Source: Enterococcus caccae ATCC BAA-1240 (GTDB taxonomy: Bacteria; Bacillota; Bacilli; Lactobacillales; Enterococcaceae). Taken from it: a stretch of 64,000 nucleotides of DNA. Below the pieces are notes generated by a model. It made no database searches. It worked only from the letters and a program-made list of their open reading frames with translations, and was not told the origin of the DNA. The stretch spans positions 559,827 through 623,826 of the forward strand of contig NZ_KE136473.1 in NCBI RefSeq assembly GCF_000407145.1, given 5' to 3'. The translations under genes were made by a program, and so were the position numbers. This document shows positions 33,114 through 42,430 of this stretch, one piece after another. The first letter of the stretch is position 1; every line of letters starts with the position of its first letter.

Positions 33114-35921
33114 ATGCAAGGGAAAAAAACATGTTGGGTTTTATATGTTGCTTTATTTACGGCAAGTTTATTAATTTTACCGAAAATAAGTTATGCGGAC
33201 ATTAATGTGACTGGATGGAGCCGGTTTGGATATTTATCAAATGAATATATTCTAAATAATCAGGGAATTGCTTCTAATCTGACGACAGGAGAACAAATTG
33301 ATCTTACATCGAATGTTGTTAATTTAAACTATTTTGGGAAAAATATAGAAGACGATGCTAGAATTCAAAATTCTGTACCGAAGTTAGACCAATATATTCC
33401 TTTTTCTAAAGGTCAAGAGTTACGGCTTAAAAATATAGGTATCTATAAAGGAAAAGATTTGGAAATTAGAATTAAGTCCTTAGATACCTTGTCTGTAATG
33501 ATATCCTCTAGGGAAAAGAGTAGTATGTTATTGGATTTTCAGAACTCGAGTTCTTCAAAGGTGAAAGATACACCCAAAATAAGTTATTTTTTGGTAGATC
33601 AGGAATCGGGACAAGTAATAAATGATAACATTAACGCCATGATGCCTATCAGGACAACCTCAGGATGGAGGAACTATATAGAAGCTATGGTTATCCAAAA
33701 AAATATTGCGTTAATCGTTTCAGATAAAGGCCAAGAAAAAAATTTACTTAGATCTAAATATAACGGTGATTATAGTAGCATTGCTATAGGAGGAGCGATG
33801 GTTAATGCTCAAGTATTTGATATGAGCATGCTACATCGTCTAAATAAAGAGATAGTGTTAGGCTCATATGTGGATGAAGGATTTTTTAGTACCAGTTTTA
33901 GTTTATTTGATTCTAAGGCTAAAATAATCAGCCCTCAAGATTATAATAAAGTGTCAGTTAGATCAACTGACACTGGATCGGGTAATTCAAGTTATATAAT
34001 TGAGCAAGAACTTCCTGAACAAGAAGTTACAGCCTATTATCCTGAAAAACTTGAACTAGATTATTCTAAAGAAGCAAGCGATTTAAAATTGTCAAAACCA
34101 ACAGTTTATTTTGGAAATGAGGCAATTGCAGAGACTGAGTACAATTATTTTAATAATAAAGTGACGTTTCCAAAGAGCTTTTTACAAAAATACGCAGGAA
34201 AAAATATTCAAATAAAATTCAAAAGTGCAATCGATTATTCAACGAAACAGATGTTATCGTATTACGACAAAACTAAGCAGAAATTCAATTTTCCGCTAAC
34301 ACTGAAAAGTACCAGTACAAAAAACGCTGTTAGTAAAACAGAAATGGAAGTGACCAATGATGGAATAGTTACATTTCCTTTAGTATTAACCGCACAAGGG
34401 GCTAATAAAACGGTAGCGGTTAAAAGTTCTACTGATAATTATAATGTAGCTGAGTTTATCAAGAATTTGTCTAGTAATTTTCCAAATGATACAGTTATTC
34501 CAACGTTTAAAAATAAAGTCGAGTTTAAAACCATAGGTAATGTGAATATCCCCATAATGTTGAAAAGTGAGTTATTAGGAATAGAGAAAGAAATAACAGT
34601 TCAAGCAAAGGTGGAACAAATTGTTATCTCATCGTTTTTTGAAAATCAGGCATGGTTGATTGAAGAAATAAATCGACAACTTGCGCCTAAAGCAATAGAT
34701 AAAGATTTGACCATGGCCGATTTACTAGAAATAAGGTCAATCTCAAATCGAACGGACGCGAGCTTTGCAGGACAACATATCCCCAAGACTATTACGGCAT
34801 TAGCAAATTTAGAAGTATTAGAATTAAAAGATAAGCATCTTAGTGGGAAATTACCAGATGAGTTAGGCGACATGATAACGTTGAAGAAATTATCAGTATT
34901 CGGAAATAGTTTTTCCGGAGGAATTCCCCAAACGTTAACAAAACTAGAAAGTCTGGAATTTCTGGCGCTAGATGACAACAAACTGACAGGAACAGTTCCT
35001 TCTGGACTTGAAAAATTAACGAAACTAAAGCAAGTGTATATCAATAAAAATGCACTCGTTGGGATTCTACCTACATTTAATTTAGGACCATTTTACAATT
35101 TTAGCATACGAGACACTCAGTTAACGTATAATGAAAAAAATAGTCCAAGTTTCATTAGTAATGAAACTCAGTACCAGCAAACATTTGCTGTAGGGAAGAA
35201 TAGTCTATCCTTGACAGGCATTAAGAGTTTTTTAATTTCGGATGACGGAGCAATCATAAAACCATTTGATCCGACCAATGAAGGTTTTCTTAACCTCCGT
35301 GCACAAAAAAAGGATATGACAGAGGTTGAGCTGTATTCAGGACATACATTTAAAATTCTGAATAAAGAAGATGGCCAAGTACTGTATGATGGGCAAGCAA
35401 TTAAAAATACGGAAATTAAAATTGACTCTGATACAATCTATCAAGTAGTGATGGATAATGCTGAGAAAAATCCAAACAACATTACCGAATTCGAGGCAAA
35501 ACTTCGCGAATATAAGCTTAGTGAAGTGCCTAAAACGTTATCGTTGGATTTGACATTAGGTGATTTAGCACATCAACCAGTAAAAATTTCAAGTAAAGAT
35601 AGTTTAAGTGTGTTTGATAATCGCCTGAATAGCCAATGGCAATTAAAGATTAAGCCGAGTGAACTGAAAAGCCAAACGAGAACGATGTTGGGAAATTACT
35701 TTTATAAATCAAAAGAAGGTAAACCGGTAGAAATTCTAGCTGGAGACTCGTTTACAACAATTGAAAGTGGAATAAGCGATTCAAAAGCAGGAATAATAGA
35801 TATATCAAAAGAGTGGAATGATCAAAGTGGATTATTTTATAAACAGTCAATAAATGGCAACTATAAAGATAGCTATACTGGAAGAATTGAATGGCAATTA
35901 GTAGATGCGCCAACAGGTTGA
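33114..35921 (+). CDS. large WxL surface protein with leucine-rich repeats
   Basis: The 935-residue protein has a signal peptide (cleavage near 'ISYADI'), a long N-terminal region of unknown fold to about residue 500, and a block of four or so leucine-rich repeats at about residues 555-655 ('LANLEVLELKDKHLSGKLP', 'LESLEFLALDDNKLTGTVP'), of the plant-like LxxLxLxxNxLxGxIP type. A C-terminal WxL domain has 'QWQLKIKPSEL' and the terminal 'EWQLVDAPTG'. The combination recalls the E. faecalis virulence protein ElrA, also LRR plus WxL. An adhesion role is inferred. GGTGGTGA precedes the ATG. Confidence 0.87.
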   Translation: MQGKKTCWVLYVALFTASLLILPKISYADINVTGWSRFGYLSNEYILNNQGIASNLTTGEQIDLTSNVVNLNYFGKNIEDDARIQNSVPKLDQYIPFSKGQELRLKNIGIYKGKDLEIRIKSLDTLSVMISSREKSSMLLDFQNSSSSKVKDTPKISYFLVDQESGQVINDNINAMMPIRTTSGWRNYIEAMVIQKNIALIVSDKGQEKNLLRSKYNGDYSSIAIGGAMVNAQVFDMSMLHRLNKEIVLGSYVDEGFFSTSFSLFDSKAKIISPQDYNKVSVRSTDTGSGNSSYIIEQELPEQEVTAYYPEKLELDYSKEASDLKLSKPTVYFGNEAIAETEYNYFNNKVTFPKSFLQKYAGKNIQIKFKSAIDYSTKQMLSYYDKTKQKFNFPLTLKSTSTKNAVSKTEMEVTNDGIVTFPLVLTAQGANKTVAVKSSTDNYNVAEFIKNLSSNFPNDTVIPTFKNKVEFKTIGNVNIPIMLKSELLGIEKEITVQAKVEQIVISSFFENQAWLIEEINRQLAPKAIDKDLTMADLLEIRSISNRTDASFAGQHIPKTITALANLEVLELKDKHLSGKLPDELGDMITLKKLSVFGNSFSGGIPQTLTKLESLEFLALDDNKLTGTVPSGLEKLTKLKQVYINKNALVGILPTFNLGPFYNFSIRDTQLTYNEKNSPSFISNETQYQQTFAVGKNSLSLTGIKSFLISDDGAIIKPFDPTNEGFLNLRAQKKDMTEVELYSGHTFKILNKEDGQVLYDGQAIKNTEIKIDSDTIYQVVMDNAEKNPNNITEFEAKLREYKLSEVPKTLSLDLTLGDLAHQPVKISSKDSLSVFDNRLNSQWQLKIKPSELKSQTRTMLGNYFYKSKEGKPVEILAGDSFTTIESGISDSKAGIIDISKEWNDQSGLFYKQSINGNYKDSYTGRIEWQLVDAPTG

Positions 35922-35965
35922 CAAATGTGAAAGAATAAAGTAAAACTGTCGAAATAAATAGGAAG

Positions 35966-35996
35966 AGCTTAGAGAAAAGTTTCTCTGAGCTTTTCT
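35966..35996 (+). terminator. terminator of the WxL operon
   Basis: AGCTTAGAGAA (35966-35976) pairs with TTCTCTGAGCT (35981-35991) with one G-U pair and is followed by TTTCT. The 278-base gap that follows up to the next gene is AT-rich and holds no other gene that I can see. Confidence 0.8.
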
Positions 35997-36199
35997 ATTA
36001 TGATGACATTATCTATAAAGTTCGCATAAAATATATAATTGTCGTTTGGCAGCGCATTCAAGTTGTTTTTTTTATCTTTAAATAAGTGTAATATACATAT
36101 AATGAAATATATTTTATTTAAAAAACATAATTGCTATTTTTTTATTTTATAATTTTTAAAACTAAAAATATAAGTACATTAGAAAAGGGAGGGCAAATC

Positions 36200-36889
36200 A
36201 TGTATACGATTGGATACTTGATGGAGAAAAAGCTAGAAGAGAACGCACACCTAAATTATTTAACAGGTAAAGGGTGGAGCTTGTCGGAAATTAATATAAT
36301 GGAACAAAGTTATCCAGATAATTTAGATGCTATCGTTATTTTTGGAGAGACGATGTCAGAAATATGCTGTTGTTTAATGGAATTAAAAAAACATGTAGAA
36401 GTGCCTATTTATTTACTATCTGTAAGTGATGAATCCCGTTCAAATATAGTATACCTACAATTAGGTGTCGAAGCTTGTTTTCCTATGAAGATGGAGGCAG
36501 AGGAACTTTATTATACGTTATCAAATTTACTTACTCCCTATGCAAATAAAAGTAGCCATTTTTCAATGAATACATCAAATTCATCTCAAAAAAAGGAAAT
36601 TGAGCTAATCCCTAGAAATTTAAGTGTACTGATTGATGGGAAAAAGGAAATTTCTTTGACCAAAAAAGAATATTATGCATTAGAGTTATTATATAATAGT
36701 CCAGGTCAAACCATTTCTTACGATGAGCTTAAAGAAAAACTCTGGGCTTCAGAATCAAACAGTGAAGATAAAAATTATCGAGTTGCAAACTTAATGTTTC
36801 ATTTACGCAATAAAATAGAGACGAGTAAAATGAATCCACGTTTTATCAAAACAGTTCGTTCTAAAGGATACATGTTGGATATGAAATAA
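36200..36889 (+). CDS. winged-helix DNA-binding protein with receiver-like N-terminus
   Basis: The 229-residue protein has an N-terminal flavodoxin-like region of about 110 residues resembling a response-regulator receiver but without a clear phospho-acceptor aspartate ('[15 protein letters not shown]'), and a C-terminal OmpR/PhoB winged helix ('[30 protein letters not shown]', read in parts, and '[13 protein letters not shown]'). No kinase gene is beside it, so it may act as an atypical, phosphorylation-independent regulator. ATG at 36200 follows GGGAGGG. Regulators of this sort often flank WxL clusters in enterococci, so the upstream operon is a possible target. Confidence 0.78.
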   Translation: MYTIGYLMEKKLEENAHLNYLTGKGWSLSEINIMEQSYPDNLDAIVIFGETMSEICCCLMELKKHVEVPIYLLSVSDESRSNIVYLQLGVEACFPMKMEAEELYYTLSNLLTPYANKSSHFSMNTSNSSQKKEIELIPRNLSVLIDGKKEISLTKKEYYALELLYNSPGQTISYDELKEKLWASESNSEDKNYRVANLMFHLRNKIETSKMNPRFIKTVRSKGYMLDMK

Positions 36890-36915
36890 AAAAGAGTCCT
36901 TGCATTTTATCTTAT

Positions 36916-36960
36916 TTGATGTTATTCTTATCACTCTTAAAATGTAATCATTACGATTTA
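36916..36960 (+). promoter_or_regulatory. promoter with overlapping Zur box before rpsN
   Basis: TTGATG (36916-36921) and TAAAAT (36938-36943) are 16 bases apart. Overlapping the -10 is a 23-base near-palindrome at 36938-36960, beginning TAAAATGTAAT and ending ATTACGATTTA, which fits the Firmicute Zur box (TAAATCGTAAT-N-ATTACGATTTA). Zinc-loaded Zur would block transcription, inducing the zinc-free S14 on zinc shortage. Confidence 0.78.
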
Positions 36961-36978
36961 GAAGGGGTGAAAGAAAAA

Positions 36979-37248
36979 ATGGCTAAAAAATCAAAAATTG
37001 CCAAAGCAAAACAGCAACAAGCATTGATTGAAAAATACGCTGAACAACGCATTGAGCTAAAAGCCAACAAAGATTACGAAGCTTTAGCAAAATTACCAAA
37101 AGATTCAAACCCAAATCGCTTGAAAAATCGCGATTTGATCGATGGACGACCAAGAGCATATATGCGTAAATTCGGCATGTCACGAATTAATTTTAGAACG
37201 TTAGCACATCAAGGACAAATTCCTGGTGTTCATAAAGCAAGCTGGTAA
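36979..37248 (+). CDS. rpsN: 30S ribosomal protein S14, zinc-independent form
   Basis: The 89-residue protein (start [14 protein letters not shown]) ends in '[34 protein letters not shown]'-type sequence of S14 but has no CxxC zinc motifs, so it is the C-minus paralogue that replaces zinc-binding S14 when zinc is scarce. GAAGGGGTG precedes the ATG at 36979; the upstream in-frame extension to 36916 contains the promoter and is not coding. It is followed by a 46-residue basic protein gene. Confidence 0.93.
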   Translation: MAKKSKIAKAKQQQALIEKYAEQRIELKANKDYEALAKLPKDSNPNRLKNRDLIDGRPRAYMRKFGMSRINFRTLAHQGQIPGVHKASW

Positions 37249-37282
37249 AGAAACCGACAAATTGACGCAAAGAGGTGATTGG

Positions 37283-37423
37283 ATGGAAAAACAAGATCTT
37301 TCAAGTGCACGTAGACGATTGAAGTGCACAAATCGAAAAACTAGAAAACGAGCATTGAAAATCATTCAGCAATATAAACGGGAGCAAAGACATCGAGTGA
37401 TGACTTCTGGTAGTGTTGGCTGA
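37283..37423 (+). CDS. small basic protein, putative metal homeostasis
   Basis: The 46-residue protein (start MEKQDLSSARRRLKCTNRKT) is very rich in Arg and Lys. AGAGGTG precedes the ATG. Small proteins of this kind beside zinc-free ribosomal protein genes are annotated in lactic acid bacteria as putative metal homeostasis proteins; I recall this from annotation and cannot verify it. Co-transcription with rpsN under Zur is likely because a terminator follows only after this gene. Confidence 0.68.
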   Translation: MEKQDLSSARRRLKCTNRKTRKRALKIIQQYKREQRHRVMTSGSVG

Positions 37424-37451
37424 GTGTTTCACGAATCGAGTAAAAAAATGA

Positions 37452-37490
37452 AGTTCTTCCTTTTTATTATAGAAGGGAAGAGCTTTTTTT
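37452..37490 (+). terminator. terminator after the rpsN unit
   Basis: AGTTCTTCC (37452-37460) pairs, with G-U pairs, with GGGAAGAGCT (near 37474-37483) and is followed by seven T residues. Confidence 0.8.
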
Positions 37491-37621
37491 GTTTTTTAGT
37501 GGGGTTATTAAGATTACATTTTATTCGATTATTTAGGCAGTCTGCTTTTATTTATGTGATTCATAATTAAGAGAACTTCTCTGCAATTTTTGGTAAAGTG
37601 ATGGAAATTATCCGTTTTTGT

Positions 37622-37880
37622 GATTCACAAGTAATGAAGCTTCGCTCCCTTTGGTCGCCAAGTACAGTTCATCATCTGCTCTGGCAAAGCCAGTCGAGGT
37701 GTTTCACAAGTAATGAGACAACGCTCCTTTTAGTCGCCTTGTACTGTTCAACATCTATTCTGTCTACTTTGTAGCCAGTCGAGGTGTTTCACAAGTAATG
37801 AGACAACGCTCCTTTTAGTCGCCTTGTACTGTTCAACATCTATTCTGTCTACTTTGTAGCCAATCATAGTGTTTCACAGC
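37622..37880. repeat. tandem intergenic repeat, 79-85 bp units
   Basis: The 587-base gap before the oxidoreductase gene contains three tandem units starting at 37622 (degenerate), 37701 and 37786. The last two share an 85-bp period and are identical except for their final ten bases; a truncated GTTTCACAGC begins again at 37871. Each unit contains CTCC-TTT-GTCGCC and a small hairpin whose arms change together (CTGGC/GCCAG, then CTAC/GTAG). A related copy lies at 41110. No gene is seen in the gap. Confidence 0.85.
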
Positions 37881-38010
37881 AATATCCAGGAATTTTTCAG
37901 TAACAATCTAGGAAGAAAGCTCTTTCAAATTTTTGTATAGTAATAGTGTAGAAGTGGAACCGTTTTATTTTTCCACAAAATAATATAAGTAGATTACTGG
38001 AGGTTTTTGA

Positions 38011-39087
38011 ATGACGTTGAAGGTCGGAATTATTGGTTGCGGCGGGATTGCGAATGGCAAACATTTACCCGCGCTTGCACAAGTGAAAGAAGTGGAGCTA
38101 GTTGCTTTTTGCGATTTGATTAGTGAACGAGCAGAAGAAGCCAAAATGCATTATGGAACGTTGACTGCTAAAACATTTACAAATTATCAAGAGATGCTTG
38201 AAGAAATGGAGTTGGATGTGGTTCATGTTTGTACACCAAATAGTACACACGCAGAATTATCAATTGCTGCAATGGAAGCTGATTGTCATGTGATGTGTGA
38301 AAAACCAATGGCAAAAACAGCTGCTGAGGCGCGCAGTATGATCGAAGCAGCCAATAAGACGGGAAAAAAATTGACGATCGGGTATCAAAATCGTTTTCGA
38401 AAAGATTCGACGTACTTGCATGAAATTTGTGATGAAGGCGAATTAGGCGAGATTTACTTTGCCAAAGCACATGCCATTCGTCGTCGTGCAGTGCCAACTT
38501 GGGGTGTTTTTCTTGATGAAGAAGCGCAAGGTGGTGGACCGTTGATCGATATCGGGACGCATGCCTTGGATTTGACACTATGGATGATGAACAATTACAA
38601 GCCTAAATATGTTGTAGGGAAAGCGTACCATAAATTAGCTGAGACAGAAAATGCTGCGAATGCTTGGGGGTCTTGGGATCCTAAAAAGTTCACCGTTGAG
38701 GATTCAGCTTTTGGTTTTATCATGATGGAAAATGGTGCAACGATCTTTTTAGAATCTAGTTGGGCATTAAATAGCTTAGATGTAAAAGAAGCTAAAACCA
38801 CGTTACATGGCACTAAAGGTGGTGCAGATATGAATAATGGTTTAACGATCAACGGAGAAGACCACAGCACACTTTTTGAGAAAAAAATTGAATTAGAACC
38901 TGGTGGTGTTGATTTTTACGATGGTACAGGGGACAAACCAGAAGTTTTAGAAGCACAATCTTGGATCGATGCGATCTTAAATGATACAGAACCTATCGTT
39001 AAACCAGAACAAGCTTTAGTTGTGACAGAAATTCTTGAAGCAATCTACAAAGCATCCGAGACAAATCAGCCTGTATATTTCAATTAA
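38011..39087 (+). CDS. Gfo/Idh/MocA family oxidoreductase 1
   Basis: The 358-residue protein has an N-terminal NAD(P)-binding Rossmann fold (GIIGCGGIANGKHLPAL), the family signature 'CEKPMAKTAAEARSM' with the catalytic lysine, and a C-terminal beta-sheet substrate domain with 'GGGPLIDIGTHALDLTLWMM' carrying the active-site histidine. Such enzymes oxidise or epimerise sugars and inositols. CTGGAGG precedes the ATG. It begins a cluster with a ThuA-like protein, a xylose-isomerase-like epimerase and a second oxidoreductase. The substrate is not known. Confidence 0.88.
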   Translation: MTLKVGIIGCGGIANGKHLPALAQVKEVELVAFCDLISERAEEAKMHYGTLTAKTFTNYQEMLEEMELDVVHVCTPNSTHAELSIAAMEADCHVMCEKPMAKTAAEARSMIEAANKTGKKLTIGYQNRFRKDSTYLHEICDEGELGEIYFAKAHAIRRRAVPTWGVFLDEEAQGGGPLIDIGTHALDLTLWMMNNYKPKYVVGKAYHKLAETENAANAWGSWDPKKFTVEDSAFGFIMMENGATIFLESSWALNSLDVKEAKTTLHGTKGGADMNNGLTINGEDHSTLFEKKIELEPGGVDFYDGTGDKPEVLEAQSWIDAILNDTEPIVKPEQALVVTEILEAIYKASETNQPVYFN

Positions 39088-39090
39088 ATC

Positions 39091-39396
39091 AAGATTATCT
39101 AGCTTCATGAGCCAGCATCTCGGAAAAAAGATAAAACCTGAATGTGACAAAAAACGTCACAGTCATGTTTTCCTATTTTTCATCAATGCTAAACGGCCCA
39201 TTCAGCTTTTAAATTATCTAGCTTCATGGGCTAGTACTACGTTTTGCTTCGATCACATCAATTCCTAAGAGCTAAAGCTCTAAGGATTGAAGGTCTCGGA
39301 AAAAAGATAAATTATGAATGAGGCAAAAAGCGCCTCAGTCATAATGTCTTATTTTTCAGTCGAGACTAAACGAGCCCGCTACGCTTTTAAATTAGG
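39091..39396. repeat. two copies of an intergenic repeat with conserved hairpins
   Basis: Copy A (39094-39212) and copy B (39214-39396) share ATTATCTAGCTTCATG, CTCGGAAAAAAGATAAA, a hairpin and TATTTTTCA; copy B has about 77 extra bases containing a GAGCTAAAGCTC hairpin. The main hairpin arms differ yet stay paired: GTGAC/GTCAC in A, GAGGC/GCCTC in B. A third relative lies near 55541. The hairpins are followed by T-rich runs and could terminate transcription. No gene is seen in this 319-base gap; the downstream ribosome site begins at 39394. Confidence 0.8.
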
Positions 39397-39406
39397 AGGA
39401 AAAAAG

Positions 39407-40144
39407 ATGATCCAAGTTACAGTATGGAATGAGTTTCGTCATGAGAAAACAGATGAAGCTGTAAAAAAAGTTTACCCAGCTGGTATTCATCAACAGATAG
39501 CTAATTTTTTAAAAGAAGAAGATTTTTCTGTTCGAACGGCTACCTTAGACGAACCAGAACATGGTTTAACGCAAGACGTTCTAGCGAATACCGATGTTTT
39601 GATTTGGTGGGGACATGTGGCGCATCAAGAAGTATCTGATGAAGTGGTTCAACGTGTCTATCAATGTGTGTTGGAAGGCATGGGGCTAGTGGTTCTTCAT
39701 TCAGGTCATATGTCGAAAATTTTTATGAAACTAATGGGCACCTCTTGCGATTTAAAATGGCGAGAAGCTGAAGAACATTGCCGCATCTGGACAGTAGCAC
39801 CGAGTCATCCAATTGTTGAAGGTATTGGGGAATACATTGAGCTAGAAAAAGAAGAAATGTACGGCGAACATTTTGATATTCCAACACCAGATGACTTGAT
39901 TTTTATTAGCTGGTATCCTGGCGGAGAAGTCTTCCGTAGTGGTTGTACCTATCATCGTGGCAATGGAAAAATCTTTTATTTTCAACCAGGACATGAAACG
40001 TATCCTTCTTATTATAATAAAGAAATTCAAAAAGTCATTAAAAACGGCGTTCGTTGGTGTAAACCAACACAAAATGCTTATCCAAATTACGGGCATCACG
40101 AACCATTAGAATCTATTACGAACGAGAAAGGAACTAAACAATGA
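39407..40144 (+). CDS. ThuA-like domain (trehalose utilisation family) protein
   Basis: The 245-residue protein matches the ThuA family with a class I glutamine amidotransferase-like fold: '[16 protein letters not shown]' at the N-terminus, '[14 protein letters not shown]', '[19 protein letters not shown]' and '[24 protein letters not shown]'. Its reaction is not well established; in other bacteria it is linked to sugar oxidation. AGGAGG precedes the ATG at 39407; upstream in-frame codons lie inside the repeat. It overlaps the next gene by four bases. Confidence 0.86.
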   Translation: MIQVTVWNEFRHEKTDEAVKKVYPAGIHQQIANFLKEEDFSVRTATLDEPEHGLTQDVLANTDVLIWWGHVAHQEVSDEVVQRVYQCVLEGMGLVVLHSGHMSKIFMKLMGTSCDLKWREAEEHCRIWTVAPSHPIVEGIGEYIELEKEEMYGEHFDIPTPDDLIFISWYPGGEVFRSGCTYHRGNGKIFYFQPGHETYPSYYNKEIQKVIKNGVRWCKPTQNAYPNYGHHEPLESITNEKGTKQ

Positions 40145-41109
40145 AATTAGGTGTATTTACTCCATTATTCAATAATTTAAGTTTTGAAGAAATGATTGAT
40201 ACAGTCTCAAAAGCAGGATTAGAGGCAGTTGAAATCGGAACAGGGGGATCTCCTGGAAATGCGCATTTAGATATTGATAAATTATTAGCAAGTTCTGACG
40301 CTAGAAAAGAGTATTTAGCAAAACTGGCTGACAAAGGTCTAACGATCAGTGCTTTGAGCTGTCATAATAATCCAATCTCGCCACTGAAAGAAACAGCACA
40401 AGAAGCAGATGAATTAGTACAAAAAACAATCAAACTTGCTTCATTAATGAACGTATCAGTTGTTAACGGTTTTTCTGGTATATCAGGAGGAAATTCGACG
40501 GATACCCAAGTCAATTGGCCTATCTTACCTTGGCCAATAGAATACGATGATAATTACAATTATCAATGGGAGAAAAAATTGATCCCTTATTGGAAAAACA
40601 TTAATACGATCGCAGAATCTGCTGGTGTGAAAATTGGGATTGAATTGCATGGTGGGTTCTTATGTCACACACCTTATACAATGCTAAAATTACGTGAAGC
40701 AACGGGTAAAGCAATCGGCTGTAATTTAGATCCAAGTCATTTATGGTGGCAAGGAATCGATCCAGTCGCAGCCGTGAAAATTTTAGGTGAAGCAGATGCA
40801 ATTCATCATTTTCATGCGAAAGATACGTATTTAGATCAAGACAATATCAATATGCATGGACTAACGGATATGCAGCCATATGGCAACGTTAAAACTCGTG
40901 CATGGACTTTCCGTTCAGTAGGCTGCGGTCATGATTTAAACGTCTGGTCAGATATTATCAGTGCACTGAGAATTTACGGCTATGACTATGTTTTAAGCAT
41001 TGAACATGAAGACCCAATTATGTCTACAGAAGAAGGGTTGAACAGAGCAATTACTAATTTGAAAAGTATCATGATCAAAGAACAACCAGCGGAAATGTGG
41101 TGGGTATAG
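40141..41109 (+). CDS. sugar phosphate isomerase/epimerase (xylose isomerase-like TIM barrel)
   Basis: The 322-residue protein has the AP-endonuclease-2/xylose-isomerase-like barrel with the metal-site motifs '[11 protein letters not shown]', '[14 protein letters not shown]', '[16 protein letters not shown]', '[11 protein letters not shown]' and a final '[11 protein letters not shown]'. Glu, Asp, His and Glu ligands for a divalent metal are present. It is translationally coupled to the ThuA-like gene. It probably isomerises the oxidised sugar made by the neighbouring oxidoreductases; the substrate is not identified. Confidence 0.87.
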   Translation: MKLGVFTPLFNNLSFEEMIDTVSKAGLEAVEIGTGGSPGNAHLDIDKLLASSDARKEYLAKLADKGLTISALSCHNNPISPLKETAQEADELVQKTIKLASLMNVSVVNGFSGISGGNSTDTQVNWPILPWPIEYDDNYNYQWEKKLIPYWKNINTIAESAGVKIGIELHGGFLCHTPYTMLKLREATGKAIGCNLDPSHLWWQGIDPVAAVKILGEADAIHHFHAKDTYLDQDNINMHGLTDMQPYGNVKTRAWTFRSVGCGHDLNVWSDIISALRIYGYDYVLSIEHEDPIMSTEEGLNRAITNLKSIMIKEQPAEMWWV

Positions 41110-41215
41110 TCAAGGAAACAACGCTTCATATAGTCGCCTTGTACTGTTTAACATCGATTCACTGTGTTCTTCGTGGTTCACAGCAGAGCTGAACGAACTC
41201 GTTCAGCTCTTGAGC
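41110..41215. repeat. dispersed copy of the 37622 repeat family
   Basis: 41117-41155 (AACAACGCTTCATATAGTCGCC, then TTGTACTGTTTAACAT) closely matches the tandem units at 37701 and 37786. It ends in a CTGTG/CACAG hairpin where those have CTAC/GTAG. A GAGCTGAACGA/TCGTTCAGCTC hairpin follows at about 41187-41211. The rest of the 276-base gap up to the next gene shows nothing else. Confidence 0.7.
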
Positions 41216-41385
41216 AAATTAAAAATTTTTCCAAAGAGGCTTTTTATCTTTGAAGAAAATTTGTCTATTTGCCGAAAGAACTAGTTCGTGAAGCTGGGTG
41301 TCAAAGAGAAGAATACAACAGTTTCTGAGCACCTTTTTCACTAAGCAAAACCAATCATTCTCAAGACTAGAAAGGACGCAAAACA

Positions 41386-42420
41386 ATGACAGCAATCAAT
41401 TTTGCCGTAATCGGCTATGGTGGTATGGGCTCCTACCATATCCACAATATTATGCCCAACGAAAACGAACGGATCCATGTCGTCGGAACGTACGACATTT
41501 CTGGCGAACGACAAAAAATCTCCAGTCAGCATAATCATAAAATTTACCACTCGCTAGAAGAAGTGCTTAAAGATGAAACCATTGAAGCCATACTGATCGC
41601 GACACCAAATGATTCCCATAAAGACTTAGCGATTCAAGCATTAAAAGCAGGAAAACATGTCGTCTGTGAAAAACCAGTGACGATGAATGTAGAAGAATTA
41701 GATGAAATCCTAAATGTTGCCAAAGAAACAGGTCAAACCTTTATGGTTCATCAAAATCGTCGTTGGGACCCTGATTTTTTAATCACGCGGGAACTATACA
41801 AAAATCAACTAATCGGAGAAGTATTCCAAATCGAATCACGTGTTCAAGGAGCTAACGGAATTCCTGGTGATTGGCGCCATGAATTAAAACACGGAGGCGG
41901 AATGCTTTTAGACTGGGGTGTTCATTTATTAGACCAACTATTATTTCTAGTCGATAGCCGTATCGAAAAAGTCTCTGCTGATTTAAGCTATATTCTTGGG
42001 GGCGAAGTTGATGATGGTTTTATCACCTATATTATTTTTGAAAATGGCATCCGAGCAATTGTTGAAGTGGGCACAACCAATTACACTAAACTACCACGCT
42101 GGTATCTAAAAGGAACCCAAGGCACGGCAATCATTCACGATTGGGATTTAACGGGTGAAATGGTGGTCGAATCAGGGAAACAAGATATTCAAGCACCAAA
42201 ACCAATTCAAGCAGGTGTCGGTCTAACGAAAACGATGGCACCGCCATCAGAAGAGGCAACAGAAACAAAAGCTTTACCACAAGCAACTGCTGAATACGAT
42301 ACATTCTATAAAAACTTTTACAATGTTGTAAGAGAAAAGGCCGAACCTGTAGTTAAAAATGAAGAAGTTCGGCAAGTAATGGTGCTGATTGAAGAAATTT
42401 TTAAAACTGCGAAAAGATAG
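41386..42420 (+). CDS. Gfo/Idh/MocA family oxidoreductase 2
   Basis: The 344-residue protein has the Rossmann start 'FAVIGYGGMGSYHIHNI', the catalytic 'VCEKPVTMNVEELDEIL' and 'GGGMLLDWGVHLLDQLLFLV' with the active-site histidine. It is clearly a different subtype from the 38011 protein. AGAAAGGACG precedes the ATG. It closes the sugar-oxidation cluster; two oxidoreductases with an isomerase suggest stepwise oxidation and reduction of a sugar at different carbons. Confidence 0.87.
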   Translation: MTAINFAVIGYGGMGSYHIHNIMPNENERIHVVGTYDISGERQKISSQHNHKIYHSLEEVLKDETIEAILIATPNDSHKDLAIQALKAGKHVVCEKPVTMNVEELDEILNVAKETGQTFMVHQNRRWDPDFLITRELYKNQLIGEVFQIESRVQGANGIPGDWRHELKHGGGMLLDWGVHLLDQLLFLVDSRIEKVSADLSYILGGEVDDGFITYIIFENGIRAIVEVGTTNYTKLPRWYLKGTQGTAIIHDWDLTGEMVVESGKQDIQAPKPIQAGVGLTKTMAPPSEEATETKALPQATAEYDTFYKNFYNVVREKAEPVVKNEEVRQVMVLIEEIFKTAKR

Positions 42421-42430
42421 ATAAGTCTAA

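Noticed and set aside
37622-37880. CRISPR array
   Set aside because: The units are long (79-85 bp), tandem and without spacer/repeat alternation, and no cas genes are present.
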